Below are positions 1 through 9,975 of a stretch of 38,894 bases of DNA, one piece after another. Within the stretch, counting starts at the first letter, position 1. Every line of letters begins with the position of its first letter. The translations under genes were made by a program, and so were the position numbers. The notes below the pieces were generated by a model. That model saw only the letters and a list, made by a program, of their open reading frames with translations, had not been told where the DNA came from and searched no databases. This stretch comes from Chrysochromulina tobinii (taxonomy: Eukaryota > Haptophyta > Prymnesiales > Chrysochromulinaceae): positions 1 through 38,894 of the forward strand of contig JWZX01003402.1 of assembly GCA_001275005.1 (NCBI GenBank). The letters are read 5' to 3'.

Positions 1-621
1 CCACGGGATCAAAGAGCCGATCGTCGCGGTGCCTCACAATAGCACTGAGATCGTGCGTGGCGTGTACTGGCGCAAGAGTTCGCGGCAACCTCAGGTCGTG
101 TCTAACGGTGATGGCGCACTATCCAAACTATCCCCATGTGCAGGCTGCCCGCAAGGGTCGCTGCGGCCAGCAGGGGCGCTGCTGCGGCACGGCGAAGGCA
201 GCCGCAAGCCAGTTTCCCAAGGTCTTCCTATGCGCGGAGCACTGAGAGGAGAGCTGTTGTACGACCTCTCATCCTGCGCGCCTGTGAACACAGGTGGACG
301 TCAGCAGTGGCCAGGATAGAGCAGAGAGTGGTGTGCTGGCGCAAACACGTGACGGTGAGGTAGAGTCCGAAGCCGAAGGCGTACGCGATCGCAAACGCGA
401 AACGGCACGACGTCGAGGTGCAGCGTGGGTACCGCAGCGTGCGTGGGAGCGTGGCCATGGTTGTTTGTCATGCATTCGTGGTTGTAGGGCTTATTATGCG
501 GCTCTGTGCTAGTTTGATTGTATTGACAATACACTCGCACCCAGTTTAGTTGCACCACAACCTCCGCCGCCATGTTCACAGGCACTCCCCCCAGAAGTCT
601 CACGTCGCAGCGTCGTCGCTG
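1..621. other. Gene-free left edge
   Basis: I see no convincing coding region here. All open frames are short, overlap one another on both strands and lack recognisable motifs. The right part is presumably the 3' flank of the minus-strand GT61-like gene that ends at 622. A gene cut off by the window edge cannot be excluded. Confidence 0.4.
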
Positions 622-2056
622 TCACTCGCCCAGCTTGAACACGCGCCGCACGTACGCAACAAAGGCGGTGCGGTTCAAATGCACCGCGCCGCCGCCTGCG
701 GCCTCTCCACTCCTTCCCGTCGTCTTCCTCTCCATGTCGGCCGGGAACACGGATGCCACAAAGGAGTGGTAGTGCACGCCGCGCCCTGTCGCCACCGCAG
801 CATAGCACAAGCGAGGGCGACGTGATGGAATGATCTCAATCATCCGACTGGCAGGGGGCATCCGATAGGCGTTGCCCATCGCGGCGCCATGCACACCGAT
901 GAGCCCCGCGAGCTCGCCGAATGCCGACGCCGGCCATGTTCTATTCAACCTCTCAAAGGACAATCCGCGAGAGGCCCAAGGCAATTCTCTCAGCTCCGCC
1001 AGCACTCGCCTTTCGTCCGCGAGCGCGCGTGGCATCGGCGGCTCGCGGCTGATGAAGACTACGCGAGCTCCCGCTACAGCGCCGCGGCCGCCGGTCCCGC
1101 TTTCGCCCATGCCATTGGCCGCGCCGCCTTGGATCGCCTCAAAGTACGGCCAGTATGCGTGTCGCGGGTAGGCATCAATCCAACCAGCGCCCCAGCCGCG
1201 CTCTTCTTCAGATGATGAACTCATGTTGGACGCATGAGCACGCGAGGAGAGGGCGAAGGGATAGGCGAAGCGGGGCACGCTGCCCGCGCGGCAGCCGTGC
1301 TCCACCCCCGCGCTCATCGCCTCTTGGAAGGAGACCGTGCGCACGCCAGGCAACGCGACGGTGAGGTTGAGGCTGGGCACTGCGAGCAGGCCATTAGATC
1401 CTGATGGCGTCGAGCGTGTGTTGACGACGATGGAAACGCCCGGGAATGCGTGCAGCACAGGAGCTGCCATGCCAAGCATGGGCAGTGTGTTGATGATGCC
1501 GTGTTGCCAGTGCGAGAAGTACGGGTCAAAAGCGCCCACGTGCAGAACCGAAGTCGGTGGCGACCGGGAGTCGCTATTCGCATCACGGCACAACACCTCG
1601 TAGCGACGGCCTCCCATGTTTCCATGAAGGTGGATTCGGGCGCAATTGCAGAACCCGATTGCCACGATGTCATTGGCTGGCTCAAAAGGCAGCGTACACT
1701 CCTGTGCGATGTCGTCGGCTCTTGGATAACTGATGGGTTTGGGATCACGGGCTGCACGGCAGCCACCCGCAGGAAGCCGGGTGAACAGTGCAGTGTCATG
1801 CAGGCGCCAAACAAACTCGGGCGTAAACTCGGTCATATGTCCATGAACCAAAAACGTCTTCGCGGTGCGCTCCCAGAATGGTGCCCCGACGACTGAGCTG
1901 GAGGTGTCGCGCATCGAGGGATCTCCACGCATCACTCCGCGCGCGCGCGCCGCAGTTGACGGAGAAAGTGCTGCTCAACACGCAACCGGCACACGCCCGC
2001 AGACAAAATATTACGATCAAAAAGTCTGGAAAACGCATGCAACTCAAGTCCAGCAT
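622..2056 (-). CDS. GT61/DUF563-like glycosyltransferase, probable type II secretory protein
   Basis: The C-terminal half carries the signature of the GT61 (DUF563) family, which includes plant xylosyl/arabinosyl transferases and animal EOGT: LIGVHGAAMGNAYR followed by MIEIIPS. Upstream is a block around HWQHGIINTLPML, also typical of the family's first half. It probably transfers a pentose or GlcNAc from a nucleotide sugar in the ER or Golgi. The long open frame runs 622-1932 (436 aa from the first ATG). A hydrophobic leader (MLDLSCMRFPDFLIVIFCL) starts with ATG at 2056 in another frame. A 97-nt GT-AG intron at 1898-1994 (GTGTGCC...CTCCAG) would join the two in phase, giving 445 aa with a signal anchor. 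Alternatively the frames are split by length variation in the CG run at 1938-1950. The family call is fairly sure; the first exon is inference. Confidence 0.72.
1898..1994 (-). other. Possible intron in the GT61-like gene
   Basis: A 97-nt interval starting GTGTGCC and ending CTCCAG on the minus strand. Removing it joins the hydrophobic leader (phase 2) to the GT61 frame without a stop. It contains the CG dinucleotide run at 1938-1950. This is inferred from frame logic only. A 2-nt length change in the CG run would also connect the two frames. Confidence 0.45.
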
Positions 2057-2667
2057 GTATACTTGTACATGTAACAGTTCTACCCCAAAGTTCTACCCGT
2101 TAGATTAAACTCATACTCAGACACCACGCGTCGATCAACCTCCATGCACACCAACAGAACACAAAATAACGTAACGTCACCACCCTCCCCCACAGGGGGA
2201 GAGTGGGACCACCCCCCTCTAAGGGAGTGGCCATGACGTCCAACACCTGTCACAACAACAACAAAAACGAAACCTCCCAACCCACCCCCCGTCGGGAAAG
2301 CGGGGTTCGAGGTGTGGGTTTTTACTAAGGGGGGTCTAGTTAGTGTACACCACTGCAGACTGTACTGCACCGTAGTACACGCCCATCGCGTTCGGGTTAT
2401 GTTCGTCAGGCCCTAGGGTGCGCGCGTGTATAGGTATGGTCCGGTCACCAAAAGCAAACTTTCCTAGATTAAACTCATAGCAGGGTTTTTCCGACAGAAT
2501 AACAGGAAGGTGACCCATGCGCGCGCGCGCGAGCGGAGTGTGCCATCTCTCGCCCCTATGGACGAAGCCGAGAAGCCGGAAAAAAGAAAACACAAAAGCC
2601 CTCCTCAGTCTTCGTTGCTCCGCCAGCTCGCTTGGAGGAGGAAAGATCCACCACCTGCGCGCATCTG
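2057..2667. other. Intergenic spacer with a short direct repeat
   Basis: No supported gene. The spacer holds the upstream region of the GT61-like gene and the 3' flank of the SGNH-like gene. The 14-nt string agattaaactcata occurs twice (about 2102-2115 and 2466-2479), roughly 360 nt apart. There is a C/G-homopolymer-rich segment at 2180-2340. Confidence 0.4.
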
Positions 2668-3741
2668 TTAGGTGGTATTCCTCTGTACTTTCTCGCACGA
2701 GGCCTGCATGGCGCGAAAGAGCCCAACCACCTGCTCTCTGGCTTGCCCAGGGTCCGGGTGGATCCTCGTGTGGTCCGACAGGTAGCTCGCGCATTGGCAC
2801 AGGCTCGACTGCGAGCTGCCGGTTGCGGTGCTACTAGTGCACGCAGGCGCCGACACGTGGTCGATCTCGTCGATCGGGATTACGGGGACTCGCTGTCTCT
2901 TCATGGCCACCGCGACCGCTTCGTCTGACTCAGCAAGCAACCCGTTCACACTCACGTTGCCTCCCGGAGCAGGACCGGCCACCAAGCCCCATCCGGTGAT
3001 GAATGAGTCGGGGTGGCAGATGGGCGTGCTGGAGCGCCAGAAGACTGCGCGGCCACGCTGCCGCGCTGCTGCCACGGCCGCGGCGAGTCGAGGCGCTCCG
3101 ATCCCGAGACTGCCCTTACGCCACAGGGCACTATAGTAGCTCAAATTGCCCTTGACTGTCGTCCTCTTCTTCCCGAAGCTTTTTTTACTAAGTTGTACGA
3201 TGTCGTCGAGACCCACGTTGATCAAGACGGCGTCGCCAGCGCGGATCTGGAGCGTCCGCAGGGAGGTGTCGTTGCGCGAGGACGGTGCGCTGCCTTCGTG
3301 GTCGTCACGCGTGAGAGCGCGAACGAGCTCGTCCTCCGGGTGGTGCATGCGCTGATGCCACACAAACGTGAGGAACCCTCCATGCGAAAGCTGGACTGAG
3401 CAGCTGCAAGGGCCAAGGCACGAGACGCCTTGCCCGGGTCGACGGCCATGCGACTCCCCACCTCGGCCGCAGAGCATCTTCTGCTCCTCAATGCCTTTTG
3501 AGCGGCCACCATTGAGCAACGCGAGCGCCGCAAAGAAGTGCACACGGGACACACTGTTCCCAAATAACCACAGGGTGCCGTTTGTACGGACACAGCTGTG
3601 CGGCCAGACATGAGGAACATCGCTTCTGGGCAGCTGGTTCTGCTCTGCTTCCCACCGCTTGAACGCATCCTGCGTCGCTTTGAACGCGTGATGGCTCATG
3701 CCCGTGTCGCCTTGAACCTGCATTACGAGTGCACCCAGCAT
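2668..3741 (-). CDS. SGNH/PC-esterase-like (CAS1/TBL-type) protein
   Basis: A 357-aa frame from ATG 3741. Three features suggest an SGNH-hydrolase fold as used by PC-esterase, TBL and CAS1-type sugar O-acyltransferases. An early block TLWLFGNSVSRVHFF sits where the catalytic-Ser block is expected. A middle block DAVLINVGLDD follows. Near the C-terminus YLSDHTRIHPD supplies the D..H spacing of the last block. Members acetylate or deacetylate glycans in the Golgi, which fits the neighbouring glycosyltransferases. The family call is moderate: the motifs are diverged and there is no clear signal peptide from this start, so an upstream exon is possible. The Ser of FGNS as nucleophile is inference. 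A 30-nt tandem duplication lies just upstream. Confidence 0.5.
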   Translation of the reverse strand: MLGALVMQVQGDTGMSHHAFKATQDAFKRWEAEQNQLPRSDVPHVWPHSCVRTNGTLWLFGNSVSRVHFFAALALLNGGRSKGIEEQKMLCGRGGESHGRRPGQGVSCLGPCSCSVQLSHGGFLTFVWHQRMHHPEDELVRALTRDDHEGSAPSSRNDTSLRTLQIRAGDAVLINVGLDDIVQLSKKSFGKKRTTVKGNLSYYSALWRKGSLGIGAPRLAAAVAAARQRGRAVFWRSSTPICHPDSFITGWGLVAGPAPGGNVSVNGLLAESDEAVAVAMKRQRVPVIPIDEIDHVSAPACTSSTATGSSQSSLCQCASYLSDHTRIHPDPGQAREQVVGLFRAMQASCEKVQRNTT

Positions 3742-3779
3742 CACACCGAACGAAGGTTTCTGATTTCTGTTCTGTCAAC

Positions 3780-3841
3780 TGTGCATGAGGTGGCGTTGGT
3801 GAAACAAAACTGTGCATTGAGGTGGCGTTGGTGAAACAAAG
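3780..3841. repeat. Tandem duplication, about 30 nt x 2
   Basis: Two nearly identical copies of a sequence containing gaggtggcgttggtgaaaca stand head to tail, differing by about one inserted base. They lie just upstream of the SGNH-like gene start, in the spacer between it and the PPR gene. No coding role is visible. Confidence 0.85.
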
Positions 3842-3910
3842 TAACCGTTTTGCATCTTGCATGCGAGCGACACAACTTACCGTGACATTTAGACGGAAAC
3901 CTCACACCCT

Positions 3911-6028
3911 TCAGAAGACGATTCGGATCTTCTCGATGTTGCCCAGCCTGGGCCCATCAATGAGCTCGGGGCACAGCTCCATCTTGAGCAGCGTCTCGTA
4001 TCCCGATTGCAGCAGGCCCGATCCCGATCGAGCTACGAGCTCGTAGCCCGATTGCCTCTTGGGTCGAGCCCTCCCATCGCCCCGCGCGCGCCGTGCCGCC
4101 TCCTGCTCAGCCGTGAGTGCCTTGCCGCGCTCATACGCGCGGAAGCAGCTCACGTCCCAACGCTCGTCTGCGGGTAGCCCATCCCGACGCATCGCATACA
4201 CTATCCGGAGGGCCTCTTCGGCCTTGCCTGCAAGTCCGCACACACGCAGCAGCGCATGGTATGCGGACTGCTCGGCGGTGGGCGGCTCGTTCGGCAGCGT
4301 GTATGCGGGTGCGCCGCCCGAACGCTGACGAGCGGCGAGCACCTTTGGGCGCAGGTGGCGCTTCCAGAGTGCCAGTGCCAATTGAACGTCCGCACCGCAG
4401 GCGCAGACGAGGGCATGGGCGACGGCCGCGGGCGGCGGCGCATCGGCAGGGATGAGGCCCCTAGCCTCCGCATCATCCGCCATCGCGGCCGCCCGGCGCG
4501 CACGCTCAGCGCTCAAGGCGTCCTCAGTGCCTTGACTGCACGCCCGGCCCGTTCCCATCTCAACGTCATCCAAGGCGGTGGCACTCGTCTGGCGTAGGGC
4601 AGTGAGTGCGAGGGAGAAGGAATGCGCGTCCGGTGCCGGCGGGTGGAGGCGCTGCCACGCCCATCGCTTGCTATCCGCTTCCGAAGCCCGATTGGCGGCC
4701 ACGTCATCTTCCTTCGGGGCATCCGATATCCCCGTCGCTCCCGCCGCCGCTCTCGCCGCCGCTCTCGCCGCCGCCGCCTCCGCAGCGCACATGCGCTCAA
4801 AGTGGCTCAGTGCGGCGTGAGGCCGTCCCTGCGCCAGCAGTGCGCGCAAGTATAAGTTGTGCGAGCGCGGCTGGTCGGCGCGCAGGCCGTCGCGCGCCTC
4901 CATGAGCGCGAGAAGTGATGCGACACGATCCGGGCGTCCCAGCCGGATGTGACTCTCGCAAAAGTGCTCCCAGCACGTGAAGCTACTCGTCGGTGTTGTG
5001 CGCTTGCGCCCCCAGCGCCACACGCCCCGCGCGGCGCGCAGCGTCGGCTGTAGCTTGAGCAGGATGCACAGAGTCCACTCATCAGGCTGCATCCCGTCCG
5101 CCGCCATCGCGTGCAGCACCCATGCAAACGGCTCGCCGCGCTCGCCTAAGACCGTGAGCATCGAGTTGTACGTGTCGGTGCCGGGCGGCGGAGCGCCGTC
5201 CATACCATCGCGCATGTCCTGAAGTAGCCGCAGCGCGCCCGTCTTGTCGCGCAGCCGCAGCCGCGCCTCGATCGCCAGGTTCCACAACACCGCTGGCGCA
5301 GGCGCACCCTGCCCCTGTCCCTGCGCACGTGCCGCGCGCCGTTGGCTCTCGAAGAGGTCGATCACGGTCGGAAAGCGGCGTGCGTGCTTGGCGGCCGTCA
5401 TGGCTGCCGAGTAGGACCACGAGTCTGGCCGTGCGCCCGGCCAGCGCGGGGCACCGTGCTCGGCGCGCTCGAGCAACCTGAGAGCCACGAGCGGCCGGCC
5501 GCACCGTGTCTCGGCCTTGAGCAGCGCATTGAGCGTGTACGCGGTCGGAGTCAGCTGGCAGCGGCGCAGCAGGCGGTACGCAGAGTAGGCGGCGGCGCGG
5601 TCGCGCTGCTTCGCCGCCTCCTGGATGAGCAGATCAAAACTACCGGCAGTAAGAGGGAGCTGGCGCTCGTGAAAGCTCCTCAGCAAGCCGAGCGCATCGG
5701 CAGAGCAGCAGTGGTGCACGAGGGCATTGACTGCGAGGTGCGCGGTCGCAGCGTCGGGCACGACGCGATCGCAGCCGTACAGGTGTGCTATGAGCTCGGA
5801 TGGCAGTGACGCATGTGGGCTCTGCCGAGAGAGACGCAAGAGCCGTTTGTACATGTCGAGCACGGCAGGAACTTTCCCCTCTGTGAGGCTCACAGCGGTG
5901 TCAACGTGCTTAAGCACGGAGGCTGCAGGTGCACCACTCAGCAGCTGCTCTTCGGCGACGCGCGCGTGTGGAAGTGCGGCGCGCGGCAGGAACAATGCAG
6001 GCACGAGCAGCTGCAGCGGCGACCACAT
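3911..6028 (-). CDS. Pentatricopeptide repeat (PPR) protein
   Basis: A single frame of 705 aa from ATG 6028; the frame stays open slightly further upstream but without an ATG. It is built of about 35-residue helical-hairpin repeats with typical PPR wording: 'TAYTLNALLKAETRCGRPLVALRLLE', 'GTDTYNSMLTVLGERG', 'RSHNLYLRALLAQGRPHAALSHFERM' and 'SAYHALLRVCGLAGKAEEALRIVYAMRRDGL' (each shortened here to its recognisable core). PPR proteins bind organellar RNA and act in processing, editing or translation. The N-terminus (MWSPLQLLVPALFLPRAAL) is hydrophobic with an Arg and would suit a plastid bipartite or mitochondrial import signal. A low-complexity Ala/Arg stretch interrupts the middle. There is no Smr or DYW domain. 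It diverges from the exostosin-like gene with about 270 nt between start codons. Confidence 0.8.
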   Translation of the reverse strand: MWSPLQLLVPALFLPRAALPHARVAEEQLLSGAPAASVLKHVDTAVSLTEGKVPAVLDMYKRLLRLSRQSPHASLPSELIAHLYGCDRVVPDAATAHLAVNALVHHCCSADALGLLRSFHERQLPLTAGSFDLLIQEAAKQRDRAAAYSAYRLLRRCQLTPTAYTLNALLKAETRCGRPLVALRLLERAEHGAPRWPGARPDSWSYSAAMTAAKHARRFPTVIDLFESQRRAARAQGQGQGAPAPAVLWNLAIEARLRLRDKTGALRLLQDMRDGMDGAPPPGTDTYNSMLTVLGERGEPFAWVLHAMAADGMQPDEWTLCILLKLQPTLRAARGVWRWGRKRTTPTSSFTCWEHFCESHIRLGRPDRVASLLALMEARDGLRADQPRSHNLYLRALLAQGRPHAALSHFERMCAAEAAAARAAARAAAGATGISDAPKEDDVAANRASEADSKRWAWQRLHPPAPDAHSFSLALTALRQTSATALDDVEMGTGRACSQGTEDALSAERARRAAAMADDAEARGLIPADAPPPAAVAHALVCACGADVQLALALWKRHLRPKVLAARQRSGGAPAYTLPNEPPTAEQSAYHALLRVCGLAGKAEEALRIVYAMRRDGLPADERWDVSCFRAYERGKALTAEQEAARRARGDGRARPKRQSGYELVARSGSGLLQSGYETLLKMELCPELIDGPRLGNIEKIRIVF

Positions 6029-6300
6029 CGTGCGAGCGAAGCCGCCGTCGTGGGCACTGAAATGCAATGGGAATTTGAAGGGGACGACTCGTCATATAAA
6101 TCGCAGCGCGTGAACGCACGCAGCGTCGCGGCGCAAAGCGAAGTTTCCGTCTAACGATCCCTCGAGTGCTTGCGCGGCGCGCGCGCGCACACGCGCTTCG
6201 TGCGTTCGTGCGCTGCGCCTGCGTGCGCGCGCCTCGAGGCCATAAACGTGCTCCAGTGCGCGAGAGGAGCGTCCTTAGCGCGGGCGCGGGTGTCTTTGGG
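6029..6300. promoter_or_regulatory. Shared divergent promoter region
   Basis: A 272-nt interval between the PPR gene (minus) and the exostosin-like gene (plus). An AT-rich core catataaat at about 6093-6101 stands out from the GC-rich surroundings and could act as a TATA-like element for the plus-strand gene. A GC-alternating stretch follows at 6174-6195. The promoter role is inferred from layout. Confidence 0.4.
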
Positions 6301-7623
6301 ATGGGTGTTCCGCCGCCGCTTGTCGATGCAGGTCTCGTCGCGCCGCCTTCATCAACGTCAGCCACCTGCAACACGAGCGTGACTGATATATATATCAACT
6401 CGATATATGATAGGCGCATTCATCCTTGGCCGCTCTGGGTGTACCCAGTTGCCGTGAAGGCCGGGTGCTATAGCCTCGTGGCCCTGCTGCGATGTCATGA
6501 TTGCGGCGCAAATGTGACGCAGCGACTTTTTGAGGCGGTGAAAAGCACTTCAGCACATCAATTGCCATGGTTGCCAAATCGCACCGTTGGCCATGGGGAG
6601 AACAAGAATGAGCTGTGCATTGCCATATCGATGACTATTCCAGACGAGTGGCTTGCTTTTTACACTCGGTTGTGGCCTGAATTGCAGCGCCAAAATCGCA
6701 CTTTCTCGCTGGTTACGGTTCATTCAGATGCATCAACGCCATACGAGCTCTTCGCATGTCGCATGCGGAACAGCAGTAAACTCCGCTCGTTCCTGGCTCA
6801 TCCGCTACTGCAGCACTGGTACACCATGAACTATGACCTGCTGCCAAGTGCTGGGCGTCGCATTCGATTCACGACGCACGACTCCTACGAACGGAGCTGC
6901 ATAGAGAAGATCGCATGGTACCCTCAGCACGACTCTGATATTCATCCCATTCACGACGCAGATCTGGTGTCCAAAGTCTCGCCATTACCCATCGGGCTGC
7001 CTCCGTGGGAATGCAGCGATCCGATGTTGTCGGAGTGGCGTGCTGAGGTGCAGAAGGTCAAACCACAACAGTCCCGCGTCCTGAAAATTCTGGTTACTTT
7101 TGCACAGTCCATCGGATGCTACGGGCCCTGTGATCGGCGGAAAGAGGCCCTCCAAGAGTTGCGCAGCTCGAGCACTTTCGTCCTACGTCGCGTACCTAGG
7201 GCGCGGATGTATGAGACCATGGGCAACTTCTCGTTCGTCGCGGCACCCGCCTCACGTGGCCAGGACACCTTTCGGTTCTGGGAGGCGATCGGCCTCGGCG
7301 CGTTTGCCATCGTTCAGGCTGGACCTCTGCAAGGCCTCTATGAACACTTGCCTTGTGTGATAGTCTCGGCATGGAGCAACATTACCAGCGATAAACTACG
7401 CGAATGGCGCGACATGCTTGTTCACCGCTTCGGATCGCTTCCACACCTCGACGGACGCGTGCGCGAACTCCTCAGCGACGCCTATTACGCTGAGAAGATT
7501 CGCCGTGCTCAACCCCTGTTTGGGGTGCGGGGGGGCAGCCCACGGGCCCTTGTAAACCACACTTGCCGAATGTCGGACGGCGGTGTGCTAACTGAGAGCA
7601 ACCGAGCGAAGCTAGGATGCTGA
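6301..7623 (+). CDS. Exostosin-like glycosyltransferase
   Basis: 440 aa from ATG 6301; the frame is open further 5' but only with non-ATG codons. The C-terminal region has the GT47/exostosin layout: an MGNFSFVAAPASRGQDTFR block (counterpart of the F.LCP.G.D..R..EA motif), then FWEAIGLGAFAIVQ and VIVSAWSNIT. Upstream lies ILVTFAQSIGCYGPCDRR, corresponding to the family's 'fF.G' strand. Exostosin-type enzymes polymerise or add GlcA, GlcNAc, Xyl or Gal to extracellular glycans in the Golgi. No signal anchor is seen from this start, so an unrecognised 5' exon may supply it. Codon use matches its neighbours. The family call is good; the donor sugar is unknown. Confidence 0.65.
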   Translation: MGVPPPLVDAGLVAPPSSTSATCNTSVTDIYINSIYDRRIHPWPLWVYPVAVKAGCYSLVALLRCHDCGANVTQRLFEAVKSTSAHQLPWLPNRTVGHGENKNELCIAISMTIPDEWLAFYTRLWPELQRQNRTFSLVTVHSDASTPYELFACRMRNSSKLRSFLAHPLLQHWYTMNYDLLPSAGRRIRFTTHDSYERSCIEKIAWYPQHDSDIHPIHDADLVSKVSPLPIGLPPWECSDPMLSEWRAEVQKVKPQQSRVLKILVTFAQSIGCYGPCDRRKEALQELRSSSTFVLRRVPRARMYETMGNFSFVAAPASRGQDTFRFWEAIGLGAFAIVQAGPLQGLYEHLPCVIVSAWSNITSDKLREWRDMLVHRFGSLPHLDGRVRELLSDAYYAEKIRRAQPLFGVRGGSPRALVNHTCRMSDGGVLTESNRAKLGC

Positions 7624-8238
7624 TGGGACACATTGCAGTGATGAGATCCGAAGCCCAAGGGAGAAGCGGGCCTTGACCGACATCACGAACGCGAAGATTG
7701 ATGCGACGGTGCGGACGCTCAAGACCCCGTTCAGAGACATCACACAAACATCATCTGATCGACCCAAGCGAGTGCAGGTCCACATCGTCGAGATTTGGGA
7801 TGCTCGAAGATGATTTGGATTGAGCTCAAGTGGAGCAAAGTTTTCTGGACCTATCTGTGAAACCTATACCGAAGAGGCACTCGAAAGTTGTCATAGACGT
7901 GTACGGTACAGTCGTGTGTTCGTTAAGGTTGTGCTCGGCTAGGATGTTGGGACTTGGGTTGTTGCCTCATGACTTTTCGTTATGATATTTGATTACAGCT
8001 GAACTTCTGAAAATCGGTCAGAGTCGTTCGACGCGAAGCCGCTGATCGCGCACCGCGCGCCGCGCCTGGGGCCTACGCAACGGCCGTACACGCGACACGC
8101 TTCGCTTCAGGTTCCCGGTTCCACGGGTTCAGCTATACCGCCACCGCATCCCATCGCGGTACCCGAGCAGGGTCGCATCAGCCACATAAGTATCTTATAT
8201 CTGTTAGGTTTGTGCGCTGCTATCTTGAAACGGCCTTT
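7624..8238. other. Convergent 3' spacer
   Basis: This lies between the tail-to-tail exostosin-like and two-domain glycosyltransferase genes. It is less GC-rich than the coding DNA and has no supported open frame. It presumably contains both 3' UTRs. I see no repeat. Confidence 0.5.
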
Positions 8239-9975
8239 TTACTCCTTTTCCGCGTTCATGCTGCCCCCTGGGACCAACCGGTCGACACACTCTCGATTGA
8301 TCTTGTAGCCATGTCGCTTGTGGATGGCGTTTATGCTCTCGTTGGTCCAAGCGTATGCGCCGTCGATTTGGTAACGGCTGCGTGTGCGAAGCCTTGTGAG
8401 CACAAAACCGCGCTTTTGAAAATGGTGGGTGATGAGCACGTCGTCCGCCAAGAAGCACTCAGGCGGCACTGGGACAGATGGCAAGTCTCGGAGCATCGAG
8501 GCGCGCAGGCCGATGCCCCTGAAGCCCATCACGCAAGCGCCGAGGGCAGCACCGCAGCTCGTGTCGCGACCAGAGGAGAAGACGGCACCGCCCAGGCTCG
8601 ATCCCACTGCACATGCAAAGTCCTCGATGAACGTTGACTCGTACCACACATCGTCGTCACCTACGACAACGATGGCGTCGTTCGTTGTTGCGCCATTCCC
8701 ATTGGCGGCACCCGCGGTCAACATCGTGCTTCCAAAGTACTTGGTCAGCGGCCCGGCGTCTCGATCGACGTGCATCACTCTGAGCAGCGGGTCTCGCGCG
8801 ACGGCTGGCGCGAGCACAAAGTCCATCGAGCTCAACGGCGGCCGCGTGTACCTTCGAGGCACTGTGAGCAGCACGAGATCGGGCCGGCGAGTCTGCGCCC
8901 GCATATTCTCGAGCACGCGTCCCATGCGCGCGGCGCGCAGCGGTGTCGAGGTCAGCAAGAAGATAACACGTTCTCCTGGGCGTGCGGTACAGGCGCTTGC
9001 GCGCACCATGGGCCACGCGGCCAGCCCTCCGACGTGCCTGGGCCGCAATCTTTCGCGAGCTGCGGAGCGTCCGCTGGCGCCGTCGCCTTCGGCAAACTGG
9101 GATGAGAGTAAACCGCGAGGCCGCAGCACCATGTCGCGGTACGTTTGCCACGAAGCTGGAAACTGCTGGCCAGGAAAGTGGAGGAATGCCGGCTGGACAC
9201 CAGTGTGCACATTCGTCACATAGCCGCGCTCCACGCGATAGTGTGCGCTAAACTCCGCGCCATCGCGCAGGTTTATAATGGCTGCGAGCCGCTGCTTGAC
9301 ATCAAATGCCACCAGCTCCGGATAGCGCAGGGCGAACATGCCCATCCCCAGCTGCGGATCCATCCTGCCGTTTTTGCAGCACGACAGGTTGGTGGTTGCA
9401 ACCGCGTGCCACATCGCGTGCATGAGCCGAGCTGGCCCCATGACGAAGCCGCCGTTAATGTGCCTGTTGCCGGGCAACGATGGGGTCGGGATCGATGGCA
9501 CGGGCACGCAAGAGCTGGGCACGCAGCCCGTCTCTAGAGCCATGACGAGTTGCTGCCGTGGAAGCGCCTCTGCTACGACCTGACGGTACGCCTCGACAAC
9601 CTGAGCCTCGCTGGCGGCTTGCACGACGCCATCACTGCTGTCCATGGCGACGACCAAGTGCTCTGGGTCGCTCAACGAGAGCTTGGATGCGTGGTCATCG
9701 TACTGCAATGACATCCACAACCATCCTCGCCATGACGATGAGTTACCAAGCATCTCAAGACGCATGCCTGCTCCCACGCTCCGCGTGAAAGCGCGCGTGC
9801 GTTCGAGCTTGAGCTGGCACGCCGCACTCCGGCACGCACCCTTGTTAGACGAGACAGAGGTGATCGTGAGAGCCGGCATGTGTGTTGCGTTTTCGGCCGC
9901 CAACGGCTTCGCACGCCGCAAAACGCGGACGCAACAGTGACGCAACGCGCGCGAAATGCGCGCGATGTTGTGCAT
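8239..9975 (-). CDS. Two-domain glycosyltransferase: PLOD-like GT plus a second GT-A domain
   Basis: 578 aa from ATG 9975 (a TTG-led extension is ignored). The first half (about residues 65-270) follows the glycosyltransferase domain of procollagen lysyl hydroxylase/GLT25-like enzymes: a W.G block, VVAMDSSD at 110-115 (D.xxD metal site), a glycan-binding NGGF at about 174, DPQL near 206 and a terminal LHFPG standing where HGNG normally is. A spacer of about 60 residues leads to a second module (about 336-578) starting RVIFLLTSTPLRAARM, with a clear DXD-type VVGDDDVWY at 438-446 and LADDVLITHHF. The second module resembles GT-A enzymes that add a sugar to a growing chain. A bifunctional Golgi/ER transferase making a disaccharide is the natural reading, but that is inference. 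No clear signal anchor is seen. Confidence 0.65.
   Translation of the reverse strand: MHNIARISRALRHCCVRVLRRAKPLAAENATHMPALTITSVSSNKGACRSAACQLKLERTRAFTRSVGAGMRLEMLGNSSSWRGWLWMSLQYDDHASKLSLSDPEHLVVAMDSSDGVVQAASEAQVVEAYRQVVAEALPRQQLVMALETGCVPSSCVPVPSIPTPSLPGNRHINGGFVMGPARLMHAMWHAVATTNLSCCKNGRMDPQLGMGMFALRYPELVAFDVKQRLAAIINLRDGAEFSAHYRVERGYVTNVHTGVQPAFLHFPGQQFPASWQTYRDMVLRPRGLLSSQFAEGDGASGRSAARERLRPRHVGGLAAWPMVRASACTARPGERVIFLLTSTPLRAARMGRVLENMRAQTRRPDLVLLTVPRRYTRPPLSSMDFVLAPAVARDPLLRVMHVDRDAGPLTKYFGSTMLTAGAANGNGATTNDAIVVVGDDDVWYESTFIEDFACAVGSSLGGAVFSSGRDTSCGAALGACVMGFRGIGLRASMLRDLPSVPVPPECFLADDVLITHHFQKRGFVLTRLRTRSRYQIDGAYAWTNESINAIHKRHGYKINRECVDRLVPGGSMNAEKE

Noticed and set aside
2285-2330. 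tRNA-like ggggttcgaggt string
   Set aside because: It resembles a T-loop, but no matching T-stem, anticodon arm or acceptor stem can be built around it.
8429-9223. 264-aa plus-strand open frame opposite the two-domain glycosyltransferase
   Set aside because: It lacks any family motif and overlaps the DDD-containing coding strand; it is a shadow of GC-biased codons.
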